From the NCBI GenBank assembly GCA_038002745.1, contig JBBODD010000001.1, forward strand, positions 1,922,001 to 1,986,000: a stretch of 64,000 nt of DNA. The letters run 5' to 3'. Source of the DNA: Bacillus sp. FSL H8-0547 (lineage in GTDB: Bacteria > Bacillota > Bacilli > Bacillales > Bacillaceae). Under the pieces are notes generated by a model, which was given only the letters and a program-made list of their open reading frames with translations, had not been told where the DNA came from and did not search any database. Made by a program: the position numbers and the translations under genes. Position 1 is the stretch's first letter, and each line of letters starts with the position of its first letter. Positions 17,281 to 26,907 of the stretch are shown piece after piece.

Positions 17281-17420
17281 GTTCTTTTTAACCCTCCGCT
17301 GCTTTCTAAACGTTTCATTCTACCATCATACTAAATCCCGATTATTTAAGCTATACCGCAGAAGCGGAACATTATGGCACAATGTTGTCTGAAAACGGGA
17401 AAAAAACTGCGGTGCCGCAG

Positions 17421-17780
17421 CTAGGAAAGGTGTTTGCTTCTTACGTCGGCGAGCATGCGGTCAATGCAGTCGAGGATGATGCTCTTAGGCGTATCAGAGT
17501 TTTCTTTCAGGATGATGCAGGTTTTTCCCGTGATTCTCGTTGCAAGGTCTTCATGATAAGGGGCAACGATTCCGGGGTCCATTAAATAAAACATCAGTCC
17601 TTTTTCCCGGCTTGCAAAGCCTGCAGCCGGTTCGCCCGAGAGCGAATAGACAGGGAATCCGTATTGAAAGCCCTCCTCCGCAGACGGAAGGGCGGCAAGG
17701 ATTTTCTTGCGCAGCAGAACCATATCTGCCAGGTGGTTAATATTTGCTCTTGAAAAGTAATTCTGTACTTCAGCGTGCAT
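17421..17780 (-). CDS. DUF1801 family protein (YdhG-like)
   Basis: 119 residues matching the DUF1801 fold: ILAALPSAEEGFQYGFPVYS, then a hydrophobic core FASREKGLMFYLMDPGIV, then GKTCIILKE near the C-terminus. Some family members are annotated as iron chaperones (frataxin-like fold), but function is unproven. It has its own ribosome-binding site and is transcribed away from the following kinase gene. Confidence 0.75.
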   Translation of the reverse strand: MHAEVQNYFSRANINHLADMVLLRKKILAALPSAEEGFQYGFPVYSLSGEPAAGFASREKGLMFYLMDPGIVAPYHEDLATRITGKTCIILKENSDTPKSIILDCIDRMLADVRSKHLS

Positions 17781-17881
17781 GACTGATCCTCACTTTCAGT
17801 GTTCGTGCTAAACAGCCTCCTGTCTTTGAATATGGTAACATATGAGAGAAATCTTGTTTTTTTCAGGACAGGGGGATGGGT

Positions 17882-18796
17882 ATGGAACTGGAATTAGAAC
17901 GCTGTTTTGACAGCTTCAAGGCCATTCATAAAATAGAAAAAGGATTCTCATACGATAAAAAGTATCTTGCGGTGGACGAAGAAGGAAAAAAATATGTCAT
18001 TCGCACGGCAGATCTGAATCAGCAGGCTTCTAAGCTAAAAGAATATGACATGCTGAAAGAAGCTGAAAAAAGGGGTATTCAGACGTCAGTCCCTGTTGAT
18101 TTCGGAATCATTGAACCTTTGAATATCTGCTATATGATCGTCCGGTATATTGAGGGTGAGGAAGCTTTGGGCGTTCTTCCTATTCTTACAGTCAGGGAGC
18201 AGTACGAGATAGGCTTTGAGGCCGGCCTTGAGCTGCGTGCGCTGCATACGATTCCCGCGCCGCCTGCGCCTCACACATGGTATGAGGCCGCCTCTGCCAA
18301 GCATCAGCGATATTCGGACGCATATAAAAGGCTTAACATCCAGCTTGAGTATGGCGGCTGTGCCGGTCAATTTATTGATGAACATCTTCACTTGCTCAAA
18401 GGCCGTCCGCGCACTTTTCAGCACGATGATTTCCATCCCGCAAATCTTATTGTGAAAAACAGGAAATATGCGGGCTGTATTGACTTTAACCGCCATGATT
18501 TTGGTGATCCTTATCATGATTTTTATAAAGTGGCCCTGTTCAGCCGGGAAGTAAGTGTTCCCTTTTCAGCAGGACAGATTGACGGGTACTTTAAAGACGG
18601 CATTCCGAATGATTTTTGGACGCTTTACAGCCTCTATGCGGCAATGAGCATCTTTTCCGCCGTTGTCTGGACGAAAAGAGAAACACCGCATCTGATGGAT
18701 CAGATGATCTCAAGGCTCAATATGATTGCAGCAGACCATTCAGATTTTGACCAGTGCGAGCCCGAGTGGTACAAAACCTTCAGTGTGAAGATGTGA
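17882..18796 (+). CDS. Aminoglycoside phosphotransferase-family kinase
   Basis: 304 residues. The APH catalytic motif is FQHDDFHPANLIV and the metal-binding motif is CIDFNRHDFGDPYHDFYK; KYVIRTADLNQQASKLKEY in the N-lobe carries the likely ATP-binding Lys. Homologues include fructosamine-kinase-like and macrolide-kinase-like enzymes; substrate unknown. I chose the second ATG (17882), 6 nt after AGGGGG; the first (17876) directly abuts the G run. It is not closely similar to the other APH-family protein in this window. Confidence 0.82.
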   Translation: MELELERCFDSFKAIHKIEKGFSYDKKYLAVDEEGKKYVIRTADLNQQASKLKEYDMLKEAEKRGIQTSVPVDFGIIEPLNICYMIVRYIEGEEALGVLPILTVREQYEIGFEAGLELRALHTIPAPPAPHTWYEAASAKHQRYSDAYKRLNIQLEYGGCAGQFIDEHLHLLKGRPRTFQHDDFHPANLIVKNRKYAGCIDFNRHDFGDPYHDFYKVALFSREVSVPFSAGQIDGYFKDGIPNDFWTLYSLYAAMSIFSAVVWTKRETPHLMDQMISRLNMIAADHSDFDQCEPEWYKTFSVKM

Positions 18797-18833
18797 TACG
18801 ATATACTATCGAATGAAAGTGAGGAATGTGACT

Positions 18834-21011
18834 ATGGGAAAAATTGCAGTACTTGCAGAAAAGCCTTCTGTCGGAAGGGACCTTGCAAGAGTGTTACAGT
18901 GCGGAAAAAAAGGCAACGGGTATTTTGAAGGCAGCAATTACATTGTGACATGGGCTCTTGGCCATCTTGTTACACACGCGGATCCTGAAGCTTACAGTGA
19001 TTCCTACAAGACGTGGAAGATGGAAGATTTGCCGATGCTTCCAAACGAGCTGAAACTCGTTGTGATAAAAAAGACAAGCAAGCAGTTTCACGCGGTAAAA
19101 GCCGTTTTAAACCGCAAGGACGTGACGGAAATCGTCATCGCGACAGACGCCGGACGGGAAGGCGAGCTTGTTGCGCGGTGGATTATTGAAAAAGCGCATG
19201 TCCATAAACCGATTAAGCGGCTGTGGATTTCATCTGTTACGGATAAAGCCATTAAAGAAGGTTTCAAAAAGCTGAAAAACGGAAAAGACTATGAGCCTCT
19301 TTTTCATTCAGCTGAAGCGAGGGCGGAGGCGGACTGGATCGTCGGGATGAATGCAACGCGCGCGCTCACGACGAAGCACAATGCCCAGCTGTCATCAGGC
19401 CGTGTTCAGACACCGACGCTTGCCATTATTGCAGCGCGCGAAGAAGAAATCAGGCAGTTTCAGCCGAAAACGTACTACGGCCTGAAAGCCCAGACAAAAG
19501 AGGGGCTGCATCTCGTTTGGCAGGATGCAAAAACGAAGGATATCAAATCCTTTCAACAGGAGAAAGTGGCCGCTTTAGCAAAAGGGCTTTCCGGGAAGGA
19601 TGCTGTCATCGTGTCGGCGGACAAAGCCCGCAAAAAGACGTTTTCTCCTGGTCTTTATGATCTGACGGAGCTTCAAAGAGATGCGAATAAACGGTTCGGA
19701 TACTCGGCGAAAGAAACACTGTCCATCATGCAAAAGCTTTACGAACAGCATAAAGTGCTGACCTATCCAAGAACAGATTCGCGCTTTTTAAGTACAGATC
19801 TTGTCGAAACACTTGCAGAACGCGTAAAAGCCTGCGGAGTAAAGCCTTATGCAAAGGCAGCGATGAAGATTCTGCAAAAACCGATAAAGGCCAACTCATC
19901 ATTTGTGGATGACAGCAAAGTGTCAGATCACCATGCCATCATTCCAACGGAAGAAACGGTAATTCCTTCTGCATTCAGCGACAAAGAGAGAAAAATTTAC
20001 GATTTAGTCGTCAAGCGATTCCTGGCGGTTCTCTCTCCGGCATTTGAATACGAGCAAACATCCCTCACTTGCAGGATTGGAGATGAGACCTTCCTTGCAA
20101 AAGGAAAAGCGGTCCTCTCTCAAGGGTGGAAAGAAGTGTATGAGTATGAGGAGGAAGACGATAAGGACGGCCTTTCAGAGCAGCAGCTTCCGATTCTGAA
20201 CAAAGGTGACGTGCTGAGCGTTAAGTCACTTGTACAGACAAAAGGGGAAACAAAGCCTCCGTCCCGCTTCAATGAAGCTTCCCTGCTTTCAGCGATGGAA
20301 AATCCGGCAAAATATATGTCAGGAAATGCAGATTTAAAGAAAGTCATCGGCGAAACCGGCGGCCTTGGCACCGTGGCAACCCGGGCGGATATTATTGAAA
20401 AGCTGTTCAACAGCTTCTTAGTTGAGAAAAAAGGAAAAGAACTTTTCGTCACATCCAAGGGGAAACAGCTTCTCGACCTTGTGCCTGAAGACTTAAAATC
20501 ACCTGCCCTCACAGCGGAGTGGGAACAAAAGCTTACACAAATCGCCAAAGGCAAGCTTGCAAAGCAGGCATTCGTCCAGGAGATGAGGGACTATGCAAAA
20601 GCGGTTGTCCACGAAGTGAAAAACAGCAGCAAAACCTTTAAGCACGATAACCTCGTCGGCAAAAAATGCCCTGAGTGCGGCAAGCTTCTTCTTGAAGTGA
20701 ACGGCAAAAAAGGAAAAATGCACGTATGTCAGGACAGGGAGTGCGGCTACAGAAAAGGAATCGCGCGCACAACCAATGCCAGATGCCCTGTATGCCATAA
20801 AAAGCTCGAGCTTCGGGGCGAGGGAGACGGACAGTTCTTCCTGTGCAAATGCGGCCACCGCGAAAAACTCTCCGCCTTTACCGAACGCAAAAAGAAAACC
20901 CAGAACACAAAAGTGTCCAAAAAAGAAGTCGCAAACTACATGAAAAAACAGAATGATGAATTATCAAACCCCGCTTTGGCAGATGCCCTGTCCAAGCTGA
21001 AGTTTGACTGA
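18834..21011 (+). CDS. topB: DNA topoisomerase III
   Basis: 725 residues. The N-terminal Toprim domain has AVLAEKPSVGRDLA and the acidic DAGREGE motif; the active-site Tyr lies in LTYPRTDSRFLS near residue 305; SSGRVQTPTLA is also visible. The C-terminus has two treble-clef zinc-finger-like clusters, CPECGKLLLEV...CQDRECGY and CPVCHKKLEL...CKCG. A type IA topoisomerase that decatenates and relaxes negatively supercoiled DNA. Start at 18834 fits the GAGG ribosome-binding site and the usual MGKIAVLAEKPS start; an upstream TTG/ATG-like extension is unlikely. B. subtilis TopB is about 727 residues. Confidence 0.95.
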   Translation: MGKIAVLAEKPSVGRDLARVLQCGKKGNGYFEGSNYIVTWALGHLVTHADPEAYSDSYKTWKMEDLPMLPNELKLVVIKKTSKQFHAVKAVLNRKDVTEIVIATDAGREGELVARWIIEKAHVHKPIKRLWISSVTDKAIKEGFKKLKNGKDYEPLFHSAEARAEADWIVGMNATRALTTKHNAQLSSGRVQTPTLAIIAAREEEIRQFQPKTYYGLKAQTKEGLHLVWQDAKTKDIKSFQQEKVAALAKGLSGKDAVIVSADKARKKTFSPGLYDLTELQRDANKRFGYSAKETLSIMQKLYEQHKVLTYPRTDSRFLSTDLVETLAERVKACGVKPYAKAAMKILQKPIKANSSFVDDSKVSDHHAIIPTEETVIPSAFSDKERKIYDLVVKRFLAVLSPAFEYEQTSLTCRIGDETFLAKGKAVLSQGWKEVYEYEEEDDKDGLSEQQLPILNKGDVLSVKSLVQTKGETKPPSRFNEASLLSAMENPAKYMSGNADLKKVIGETGGLGTVATRADIIEKLFNSFLVEKKGKELFVTSKGKQLLDLVPEDLKSPALTAEWEQKLTQIAKGKLAKQAFVQEMRDYAKAVVHEVKNSSKTFKHDNLVGKKCPECGKLLLEVNGKKGKMHVCQDRECGYRKGIARTTNARCPVCHKKLELRGEGDGQFFLCKCGHREKLSAFTERKKKTQNTKVSKKEVANYMKKQNDELSNPALADALSKLKFD

Positions 21012-21015
21012 CATG

Positions 21016-21048
21016 CAGCAGTCCCGGATTCGGGGCTGTTTTTTTTGT
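21016..21048 (+). terminator. Terminator after topB
   Basis: Stem AGTCCCG/CGGGGCT (one G-T pair) with outer CAG/CTG, followed by TTTTTTTT. Confidence 0.85.
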
Positions 21049-21079
21049 GCGGGGAGGATTTGAATTCGGTGATTTCCGT

Positions 21080-21866
21080 ACCCTCTAAAACTGAAAAACG
21101 ATGTGGGAGGGTAAGCAGCGGTTTGAATCGTATCCCGCCAAACCGTAAAACGATATGCGAGGGTAAGGAAACGCTGGAATCGCACCCTCTAAAACTGAAA
21201 AACGATATGGTAGGGTAAGCAACGGTTTGAATCGTACCCTGCCAAACCGAAAAACGGTATGCGAGGGTAAGCAAACGCCGGAATCGAACCCTGCCAAACC
21301 GAAAAACGATATGGTAGGGTAAGCAAACGCCGGAATCTTACCCCGCCAAACTGAATAACGATATGGGAGGGTAAGCAAACGCTGGAATCGTACCCTGCCA
21401 AACTGAAAAACGATGTGCGAGGGTAAGCAACGGTTTGAATCATACCCTGCCAAACCGTAAAACGATATGGGAGGGTAAGCAAACGCTGGAATCGTACCCT
21501 GCCAAACCGAAAAACGGTATGCGAGGGTAAGCAAACGCCGGAATCGTACCCTGTCAAACTGAAAAACGATGTGCGAGGGTAAGGAAACGCTGGAATCGCA
21601 CCCTCTAAAACTGAAAAACGATATGGTAGGGTAAGCAACGGTTTGAATCGCACCCTCTAAAACTGAAAAACGATGTGCGAGGGTAAGCAAACGCCGGAAT
21701 CTTACCCCGCCAAACCGAAAAACGATATGGGAGGGTAAGCAAACGCCGGAATCTTACCCCGCCAAACCGTAAAACGATATGGGAGGGTAAGGAAACGCCG
21801 GAATCGTCCCCCGCCAAACCGTAAAACGATATGGGAGGGTAAGGAAACGTCAGAATCGTACCCTCT
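21080..21866. repeat. 52-bp tandem array 1, 15 units
   Basis: Units start at 21080, 21132, 21184, 21236 and so on to 21808, with a partial at 21860: fifteen intervals of exactly 52 bp and no drift. Consensus layout: TACCCTGCC (9), 17 nt, GGGAGGGTA (9), 17 nt. The two 9-bp arms are inverted copies (TACCCT/AGGGTA always kept), so arms alternate every 26 bp. Units differ by scattered substitutions (for example ACCCTC/ACCCTG/ACCCCG, GATATG/GATGTG/GGTATG). Long open frames on the minus strand here are an artefact of the repeat. It lies between the topB terminator and the qox operon. Confidence 0.95.
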
Positions 21867-22282
21867 AATCGCCCAATGCTCTTGCTTAAAAAGTCCTCTC
21901 CCAAACTAGATACAAAGACTGAGAGTTTGAACATATTACAGAGTTTACCCCTTCTGCAGCAAGGGTAAAAGGAGGTTTGATGCTCTCTTTACTTATTTAT
22001 CCTTAAAAAGCAAAATTTTAATAAAAACACTTTCAATTCCATTAAAAGAAAGGACTGGAATAAATATGACTAAAGTATGATGAAAATGTGACATTTGTTT
22101 GAACGACTGATGAAATGTTCGTGACATTTAATGAAGGGTACTCACATGATGAAGCCTGCTCTGCTAGCATATAGAAGAAAAGAAAACGAAAACATCGTTT
22201 TTCTGCCATAATTTAAACGTGCTTTTTTTGCAAAAAGCATGCATAATAGTCATGCCATTAATTAGGAAGGAAGGTGAACCTG
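21867..22282. other. Intergenic region upstream of qoxA
   Basis: About 415 bp without a convincing gene. Seen: dyad TTTACCC/GGGTAAA around 21944-21970 immediately followed by AAAAGGAGG and an 8-codon frame (21980-22006); two direct copies of GTGACATTT at 22088 and 22121; a hairpin GAAAACGA/TCGTTTTTC near 22182-22203; a hairpin GCTTTTT/AAAAAGC near 22221-22239. One or more of these probably belongs to qox regulation, but I could not place a convincing SigA promoter. Confidence 0.4.
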
Positions 22283-23332
22283 GTGTTCAAGCTGTTTAAA
22301 CCGTTTTATGCGTTAGGTCTATTACTCTCTGTCTTTTTTCTGGGCGGATGCAGCAACTATGTGATCCTGGATCCGAAAGGGCCAGTTGCAGCTGCACAAA
22401 GTGACCTTATTCTTTTGTCGATAGGTTTTATGCTTTTCATTATAGCTGTTGTGTTTGTTCTGTTTACCCTCATTGTTATTAAATACCGTGAGCGCAAAGA
22501 CAACCTTGAATATGAGCCGCCTGAAATGGAAGGCAGCAAATTTCTTGAGATTGTCTGGACAGTTATTCCGATTCTGATCGTAATTGCGCTGTCTGTTCCG
22601 ACCGTTCAAACTATTTATGCACTTGAAAAGCCGCCTGAATCATCTAAACATAAGGAGCCTCTGGTTATACATGCAACATCGGTTGACTGGAAATGGATTT
22701 TCTCTTATGAAGAAGAGGGAATTGAGACTGTTAACTACTTAAACATTCCTGAAGACCGTGCTGTACTGTTCAAGCTTACTTCGGCTGACACAATGACAGC
22801 TTTCTGGATTCCGCAGCTTGGAGGACAAAAATATGCGATGTCCGGCATGCAGACTAAGCTTTATCTGCAGGCAGATGAGCCTGGAACGTATGCAGGCCGC
22901 AACGCGAACTTCACGGGTAAAGGCTTTGAAAGACATACATTCGATGTAGAAGCCATGCCTGAAGAAGAGTTTGAGAAGTGGGCAGAAGAAACAAAAGGTT
23001 CTGCACCTGAGCTAACGCAGGATCAGTACGATCAGCTTATGATTCCTGGCACAACTGGAGAAATGACATTCTCCAATACTCACCTTGAGTGGGTGGATCA
23101 TTCTAAAGACTCTGAATATGCAGTGAGAGTCCGCGAACAGACTGATTATGAGCTTCACAAGCACGATGAAGTTGAACACTTGGAAAAAATCGATCCAAAT
23201 AAAGAAATGAACATTGATCATACACAAAAATCAGAAGGTCATTCAGGACATGGTTCAGAACATTCTGAAGACGGGTCAGACCACTCTGAGCATGAATCAG
23301 ACGAAAAGACTGAAGAAGAACATTCTCACTGA
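22283..23332 (+). CDS. qoxA: Cytochrome aa3 quinol oxidase subunit II
   Basis: 349 residues. Lipoprotein signal peptide with lipobox FFLGGCSN, two membrane helices (about 40-65 and 85-110) and a periplasmic-side cupredoxin domain containing [11 protein letters not shown] and [13 protein letters not shown]. The CuA ligand set of cytochrome c oxidases is missing, as expected for a quinol oxidase. The tail is a long His/Glu/Ser-rich segment ([20 protein letters not shown]), longer than in B. subtilis QoxA and perhaps metal-binding. Start GTG at 22283 has AAGGAAGG 8 nt upstream. First gene of qoxABCD. Confidence 0.95.
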   Translation: MFKLFKPFYALGLLLSVFFLGGCSNYVILDPKGPVAAAQSDLILLSIGFMLFIIAVVFVLFTLIVIKYRERKDNLEYEPPEMEGSKFLEIVWTVIPILIVIALSVPTVQTIYALEKPPESSKHKEPLVIHATSVDWKWIFSYEEEGIETVNYLNIPEDRAVLFKLTSADTMTAFWIPQLGGQKYAMSGMQTKLYLQADEPGTYAGRNANFTGKGFERHTFDVEAMPEEEFEKWAEETKGSAPELTQDQYDQLMIPGTTGEMTFSNTHLEWVDHSKDSEYAVRVREQTDYELHKHDEVEHLEKIDPNKEMNIDHTQKSEGHSGHGSEHSEDGSDHSEHESDEKTEEEHSH

Positions 23333-23352
23333 GAAGGGAGGAAACATCAACT

Positions 23353-25299
23353 ATGAAATGGGATGAATTTATTGTTATGGGCGATCCGCTGATACTCGGC
23401 GCCCAAATCTCAATACTGCTTACATCCATCGCCGTTGTGGCAGGCCTTACCTATTTTAAAAAGTGGAAATGGCTCTGGACAGACTGGATTACGACTGTCG
23501 ACCATAAGAAGCTTGGAATCATGTATATCATTGCTGCCATTCTTATGCTGTTCCGCGGGGGAGTAGATGCGCTCTTGATGCGCGCCCAGCTGACATTGCC
23601 AGATTCAGAGTTTCTGAATTCGCAGCATTACAATGAAATTTTCACGACTCACGGAACGATCATGATTATCTTCATGGCGATGCCGTTTTTGATTGGTCTA
23701 ATGAACGTTGTTGTTCCTCTGCAAATTGGAGCGCGCGACGTTGCATATCCGTACCTTAACTCATTAAGTTTCTGGACATTCTTTGTCGGTGCGATGCTGT
23801 TTAACATTTCGTTTGTTATCGGCGGATCACCTGATGCAGGCTGGACGAGCTACACGCCTCTCGCAGGCAACGAGGCAAGTCCCGGACCTGGACAGAACTA
23901 CTACCTTCTTGGCCTGCAGGTTGCCGGTATCGGTACCCTCCTGACAGGTATTAACTTCATGGTCACGATCTTAAAGATGCGTGCGCCTGGTATGACGCTA
24001 ATGCGCATGCCAATGTTTACTTGGACATCTTTAATCACTTGTTTGATTATCGTGTTCGCTTTCCCTGTACTGACAGTTGCGCTTGCTCTCATGTCATTTG
24101 ACAGGCTGTTCGGAACAGCTTTCTTCACCCTTGAGAACGGCGGTATGCCGATGTTATGGGCGAACTTGTTCTGGATTTGGGGTCATCCTGAGGTTTACAT
24201 CGTTATCTTGCCTGCGTTCGGGATTTTCTCAGAAATCATCTCAACGTTTGCACGAAAAACATTGTTCGGCTATAAAGCGATGGTTGTTTCCATCGTTGCA
24301 ATTTCTGGCCTAAGTTTCGTCGTTTGGGTTCACCATTTCTTCACGATGGGTTCAGGAGCACTTGTTAACTCGTTCTTCTCCATCACAACAATGGCGATCG
24401 CCATACCGACGGGTGTTAAAATATTCAACTGGCTCTTCACGCTTTACAAAGGAAGAATCAGATTTACTGTACCAATGCTCTGGTCACTTGCGTTTATTCC
24501 AAACTTCGTCATCGGCGGGGTAACAGGAGTTATGCTTGCGATGGCAGCAGCAGACTATCAGTACCACAATACGTACTTCCTGATTGCTCACTTCCATTAC
24601 GTATTGATTGCCGGAACCGTCTTCGCATGTTTCGCAGGTCTGATTTTCTGGTATCCGAAGATGTTCGGACACAAACTGAACGAAAAAATCGGGAAAGTCA
24701 GCTTCTGGCTGTTCACGATCGGTTTCAATATCTGTTTCTTCCCAATGTACTTCCTTGGGCTTGCAGGTATGCCACGCCGTATTTCGACGTATGGCGCTGC
24801 AGACGGATGGACGGGGCTTAACGTGGTAGCATCCATCGGTGCAATCGGAATGGCACTTGGATTCGTTGTTCTCGTATACAACATCTACTACAGCTTCCGC
24901 TACTCTCCGCGCGAGCAAACTGGAGATGCATGGGACGGCCGTACGCTTGAATGGTCTACAACAACAATGATTCCGCCTCACTACAACTTCGCGGTTACAC
25001 CTGAGGTAAAGGGTCTTGATGCATTCTGGCAAATGAAAATGGAAGAAAAAGAAACAGGCAAGAAAAAAGAAGTGGAATACAAGCCGATTCACATGCCTAA
25101 CTACTCAGGCAGACCGTTCATCATGTCCGTGTTCTTCGGAATCAGCGGTTTCGCTCTTGTATTTGAATGGTGGATTCCTGCCATTGCCGGTTTAATCGGA
25201 ATCTTTGCCTGCATGATCCTCCGTTCGTTCGAAGAAGATCATGGCTACTATGTAAGTGTTGAAGAAATTAAAGAAACAGAACAAAAAATATCTGTGTAA
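23353..25299 (+). CDS. qoxB: Cytochrome aa3 quinol oxidase subunit I
   Basis: 648 residues with twelve or more membrane helices. Haem-copper centre residues are visible: [14 protein letters not shown] (low-spin haem His), [17 protein letters not shown] (CuB His and cross-linked Tyr), [10 protein letters not shown] (CuB His pair) and HFHYVLIAG (haem ligands). It reduces O2 to water with quinol as donor and pumps protons. The start follows GGGAGGAAAC. It lies 20 bp after qoxA in the operon. Confidence 0.97.
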   Translation: MKWDEFIVMGDPLILGAQISILLTSIAVVAGLTYFKKWKWLWTDWITTVDHKKLGIMYIIAAILMLFRGGVDALLMRAQLTLPDSEFLNSQHYNEIFTTHGTIMIIFMAMPFLIGLMNVVVPLQIGARDVAYPYLNSLSFWTFFVGAMLFNISFVIGGSPDAGWTSYTPLAGNEASPGPGQNYYLLGLQVAGIGTLLTGINFMVTILKMRAPGMTLMRMPMFTWTSLITCLIIVFAFPVLTVALALMSFDRLFGTAFFTLENGGMPMLWANLFWIWGHPEVYIVILPAFGIFSEIISTFARKTLFGYKAMVVSIVAISGLSFVVWVHHFFTMGSGALVNSFFSITTMAIAIPTGVKIFNWLFTLYKGRIRFTVPMLWSLAFIPNFVIGGVTGVMLAMAAADYQYHNTYFLIAHFHYVLIAGTVFACFAGLIFWYPKMFGHKLNEKIGKVSFWLFTIGFNICFFPMYFLGLAGMPRRISTYGAADGWTGLNVVASIGAIGMALGFVVLVYNIYYSFRYSPREQTGDAWDGRTLEWSTTTMIPPHYNFAVTPEVKGLDAFWQMKMEEKETGKKKEVEYKPIHMPNYSGRPFIMSVFFGISGFALVFEWWIPAIAGLIGIFACMILRSFEEDHGYYVSVEEIKETEQKISV

Positions 25300-25313
25300 A
25301 GGAGGCGTGAATG

Positions 25314-25952
25314 ATGGAACATGCACATCATCATGAAGAACATGATCCGAGTGTGCCTCTTGAATATCAATCTGAAATAGGCCGATTGAATATTCTTGGC
25401 TTCTGGATCTTCCTTGGTGCTGAAATTGCCCTGTTTGCAACGCTATTTGCGACTTACTTCGTTCTTGCGCCGATGACAGCAGACGGCCCGCTGCCGACTG
25501 ATCTGTTTAAGATTGAAGGCGTCTTGATCATGACGTTTCTGTTGCTTACGAGCAGTTTCACATGTGGCCTTGCAATTCACGAATTGCGCCGTCACAACCA
25601 AAAAGGCGTCATCATGTGGACAATCATCACATTGGCCCTTGGACTGGGATTTGTCGGTTACGAAATATATGAGTTTGTAGAGTATGTTCACCATGGTGCT
25701 ACATTGCAGTCAAGTGCAATGTGGTCAGCATTCTTTGTTCTTGCAGGAACCCATGGACTTCACGTCACCATCGGGATATTCTGGATCAGTTTCATCTTAA
25801 TGCAAGTAAAGAAAAGAGGATTAACTCCTCAAACATCAGCTAAGCTGTTCATCTCAAGTCTTTACTGGCATTTCCTTGATGTTGTCTGGATTTTCATCTT
25901 TTCGGGAGTATACCTGCTCCTTATGATGGGAGGATTAAGTCCGCATGGCTAA
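25314..25952 (+). CDS. qoxC: Cytochrome aa3 quinol oxidase subunit III
   Basis: 212 residues with five membrane helices, starting MEHAHHHEEHDPSVPLEYQS and containing RLNILGFWIFLGAEIALF and LFISSLYWHFLDVVWIFIF, the conserved subunit III helices. ATG at 25314 lies 8 nt after GGAGG; 25311 is an in-frame ATG directly before it. The 3' end overlaps qoxD by 8 bp, showing tight coupling. Confidence 0.95.
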   Translation: MEHAHHHEEHDPSVPLEYQSEIGRLNILGFWIFLGAEIALFATLFATYFVLAPMTADGPLPTDLFKIEGVLIMTFLLLTSSFTCGLAIHELRRHNQKGVIMWTIITLALGLGFVGYEIYEFVEYVHHGATLQSSAMWSAFFVLAGTHGLHVTIGIFWISFILMQVKKRGLTPQTSAKLFISSLYWHFLDVVWIFIFSGVYLLLMMGGLSPHG

Positions 25953-26256
25953 TAATCAGCAAAACACAGCAGGAGATCACAACCACTTTCCGTGGAGTCA
26001 CGTGATAGGGTTTATCTCCTCGATTGTACTGACAATCGTCGCACTTTGGATTGGTTTATATACTGATTTTTCATTATCAATTAAAATAGCCGTTGTTTTC
26101 ACTCTGGCATTCCTTCAAGCTGGCATTCAGCTCTTCATGTTCATGCACATGACGGAATCAGAAAGCGGAAACGTACAGGTTGTCAATACAGCATTCGCGA
26201 TCTTTGTTGCCGTTGTAACAGTTCTTGGATCTGTATGGGTAATGAACGATCACTAA
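25945..26256 (+). CDS. qoxD: Cytochrome aa3 quinol oxidase subunit IV
   Basis: 103 residues with three membrane helices (VIGFISSIVLTIVALWIGLY, IAVVFTLAFLQAGIQLFMFM, AIFVAVVTVLGSVWVM). FMFMHM near the middle is typical of the small subunit IV that stabilises the oxidase core. It overlaps qoxC by 8 bp and is followed by a strong terminator. Confidence 0.94.
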   Translation: MANNQQNTAGDHNHFPWSHVIGFISSIVLTIVALWIGLYTDFSLSIKIAVVFTLAFLQAGIQLFMFMHMTESESGNVQVVNTAFAIFVAVVTVLGSVWVMNDH

Positions 26257-26263
26257 TAAACAG

Positions 26264-26298
26264 AAAAAATCCCGGACTTTGGTGTCCGGGATTTTTTT
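26264..26298. terminator. Bidirectional terminator between qoxD and ywcE
   Basis: Fourteen-bp stem AAAAAATCCCGGAC/GTCCGGGATTTTTT with loop TTTGGT. It ends both the qox operon and the convergent ywcE gene. Confidence 0.92.
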
Positions 26299-26581
26299 AT
26301 TTGATGATATCCAAATTGCTTTTAGGATCGGCTTTGCGTTTTAAGATCGGCTTCGCGTAAATCAGATAGGCTGCAACATGGGCGAACACCAGGTTAACAA
26401 GGAATAGTGACCCCCCGATAATGTGCAGCGGCATGGCAAGCTCCATTGTGGCAAACATTCCGAAGTACACCCACAGCATTAAGATGAACGGTATATGAAG
26501 GAGCGCCAGGCTTTTTCGCTGATCCCACAAGAAGAGCGGCGTAGCACTTACAATGAGCAAATAGACGAAGAATACATCCAT
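26297..26581 (-). CDS. ywcE: YwcE holin-like spore morphogenesis protein
   Basis: 94 residues, three membrane helices (VFFVYLLIVSATPLFLW, ALLHIPFILMLWVYFGM, IIGGSLFLVNLVFAHVAAYL) and a short basic tail. It matches B. subtilis YwcE in size, composition and position beside qoxD; that protein is needed for normal spore envelope formation and germination. I chose the ATG at 26581 because GGGAG lies 9 nt upstream; the TTG at 26590 is less likely. Convergent with qoxD. Confidence 0.82.
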   Translation of the reverse strand: MDVFFVYLLIVSATPLFLWDQRKSLALLHIPFILMLWVYFGMFATMELAMPLHIIGGSLFLVNLVFAHVAAYLIYAKPILKRKADPKSNLDIIK

Positions 26582-26907
26582 GTTTAACAACTCCCGTTTA
26601 AAATTATTGTCAACGCTTACATAAATAAAAATGTGACAAACAAGAAAATATTTTGTGAACGTTTTGTTACAATTAGTATATCACATCAGGGTTAAAATTC
26701 CAGTGTTTCTAACTATTTCTTTTAATTAAATTTTCAAAAAATAAAACATCATACATTCTCTTATTCTTATTCTATTTTTAACTGCCCGCATAAGAACAAA
26801 TTCTTTGTCCATGCCACTAACTGACAGAACCTTATAAATTGACAGATAATTGATGGGTATAGTAGGATTAGGCTAATTTATGTACAACAGGATGGGGGAT
26901 ATATGAA
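26582..26907. promoter_or_regulatory. Divergent ywcE / ATP-grasp intergenic region
   Basis: About 325 bp with AT-rich promoter DNA. For the plus-strand ATP-grasp gene a SigA-like pair TTGACA (26839-26844), 18 nt, TAGGAT (26863-26868) is visible. Nearer ywcE lies TTGTGAACGTTTTGTTACAA, an imperfect dyad that could bind a redox regulator such as ResD, but it does not fit the Rex consensus. No further gene is seen. Confidence 0.45.

Noticed and set aside
21080-21866. CRISPR array
   Set aside because: Units are contiguous head-to-tail copies without unique spacers, and no cas genes are nearby. The same holds for the arrays at 39145, 50702 and 63366.
20936-21934. Several minus-strand open frames of 60-200 codons through array 1, with LTLPYRFSVWQG-like repeated translation
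   Set aside because: The 52-bp unit is not a multiple of 3, so each unit shifts frame, and the frames stay open only because the unit lacks stops in those frames; the repeated peptide is an artefact of the DNA repeat.
21980-22006. 8-codon frame (MLSLLIYP) after AAAAGGAGG upstream of qoxA
   Set aside because: The ribosome-binding site is excellent, but so short a frame can arise by chance, and no attenuator structure links it to qox.
26654-26674. Rex box TTGTGAA-N4-TTCACAA near ywcE
   Set aside because: The dyad TTGTGAAC...GTTACAA has the wrong spacing (20 bp instead of 18) and mismatched arms.
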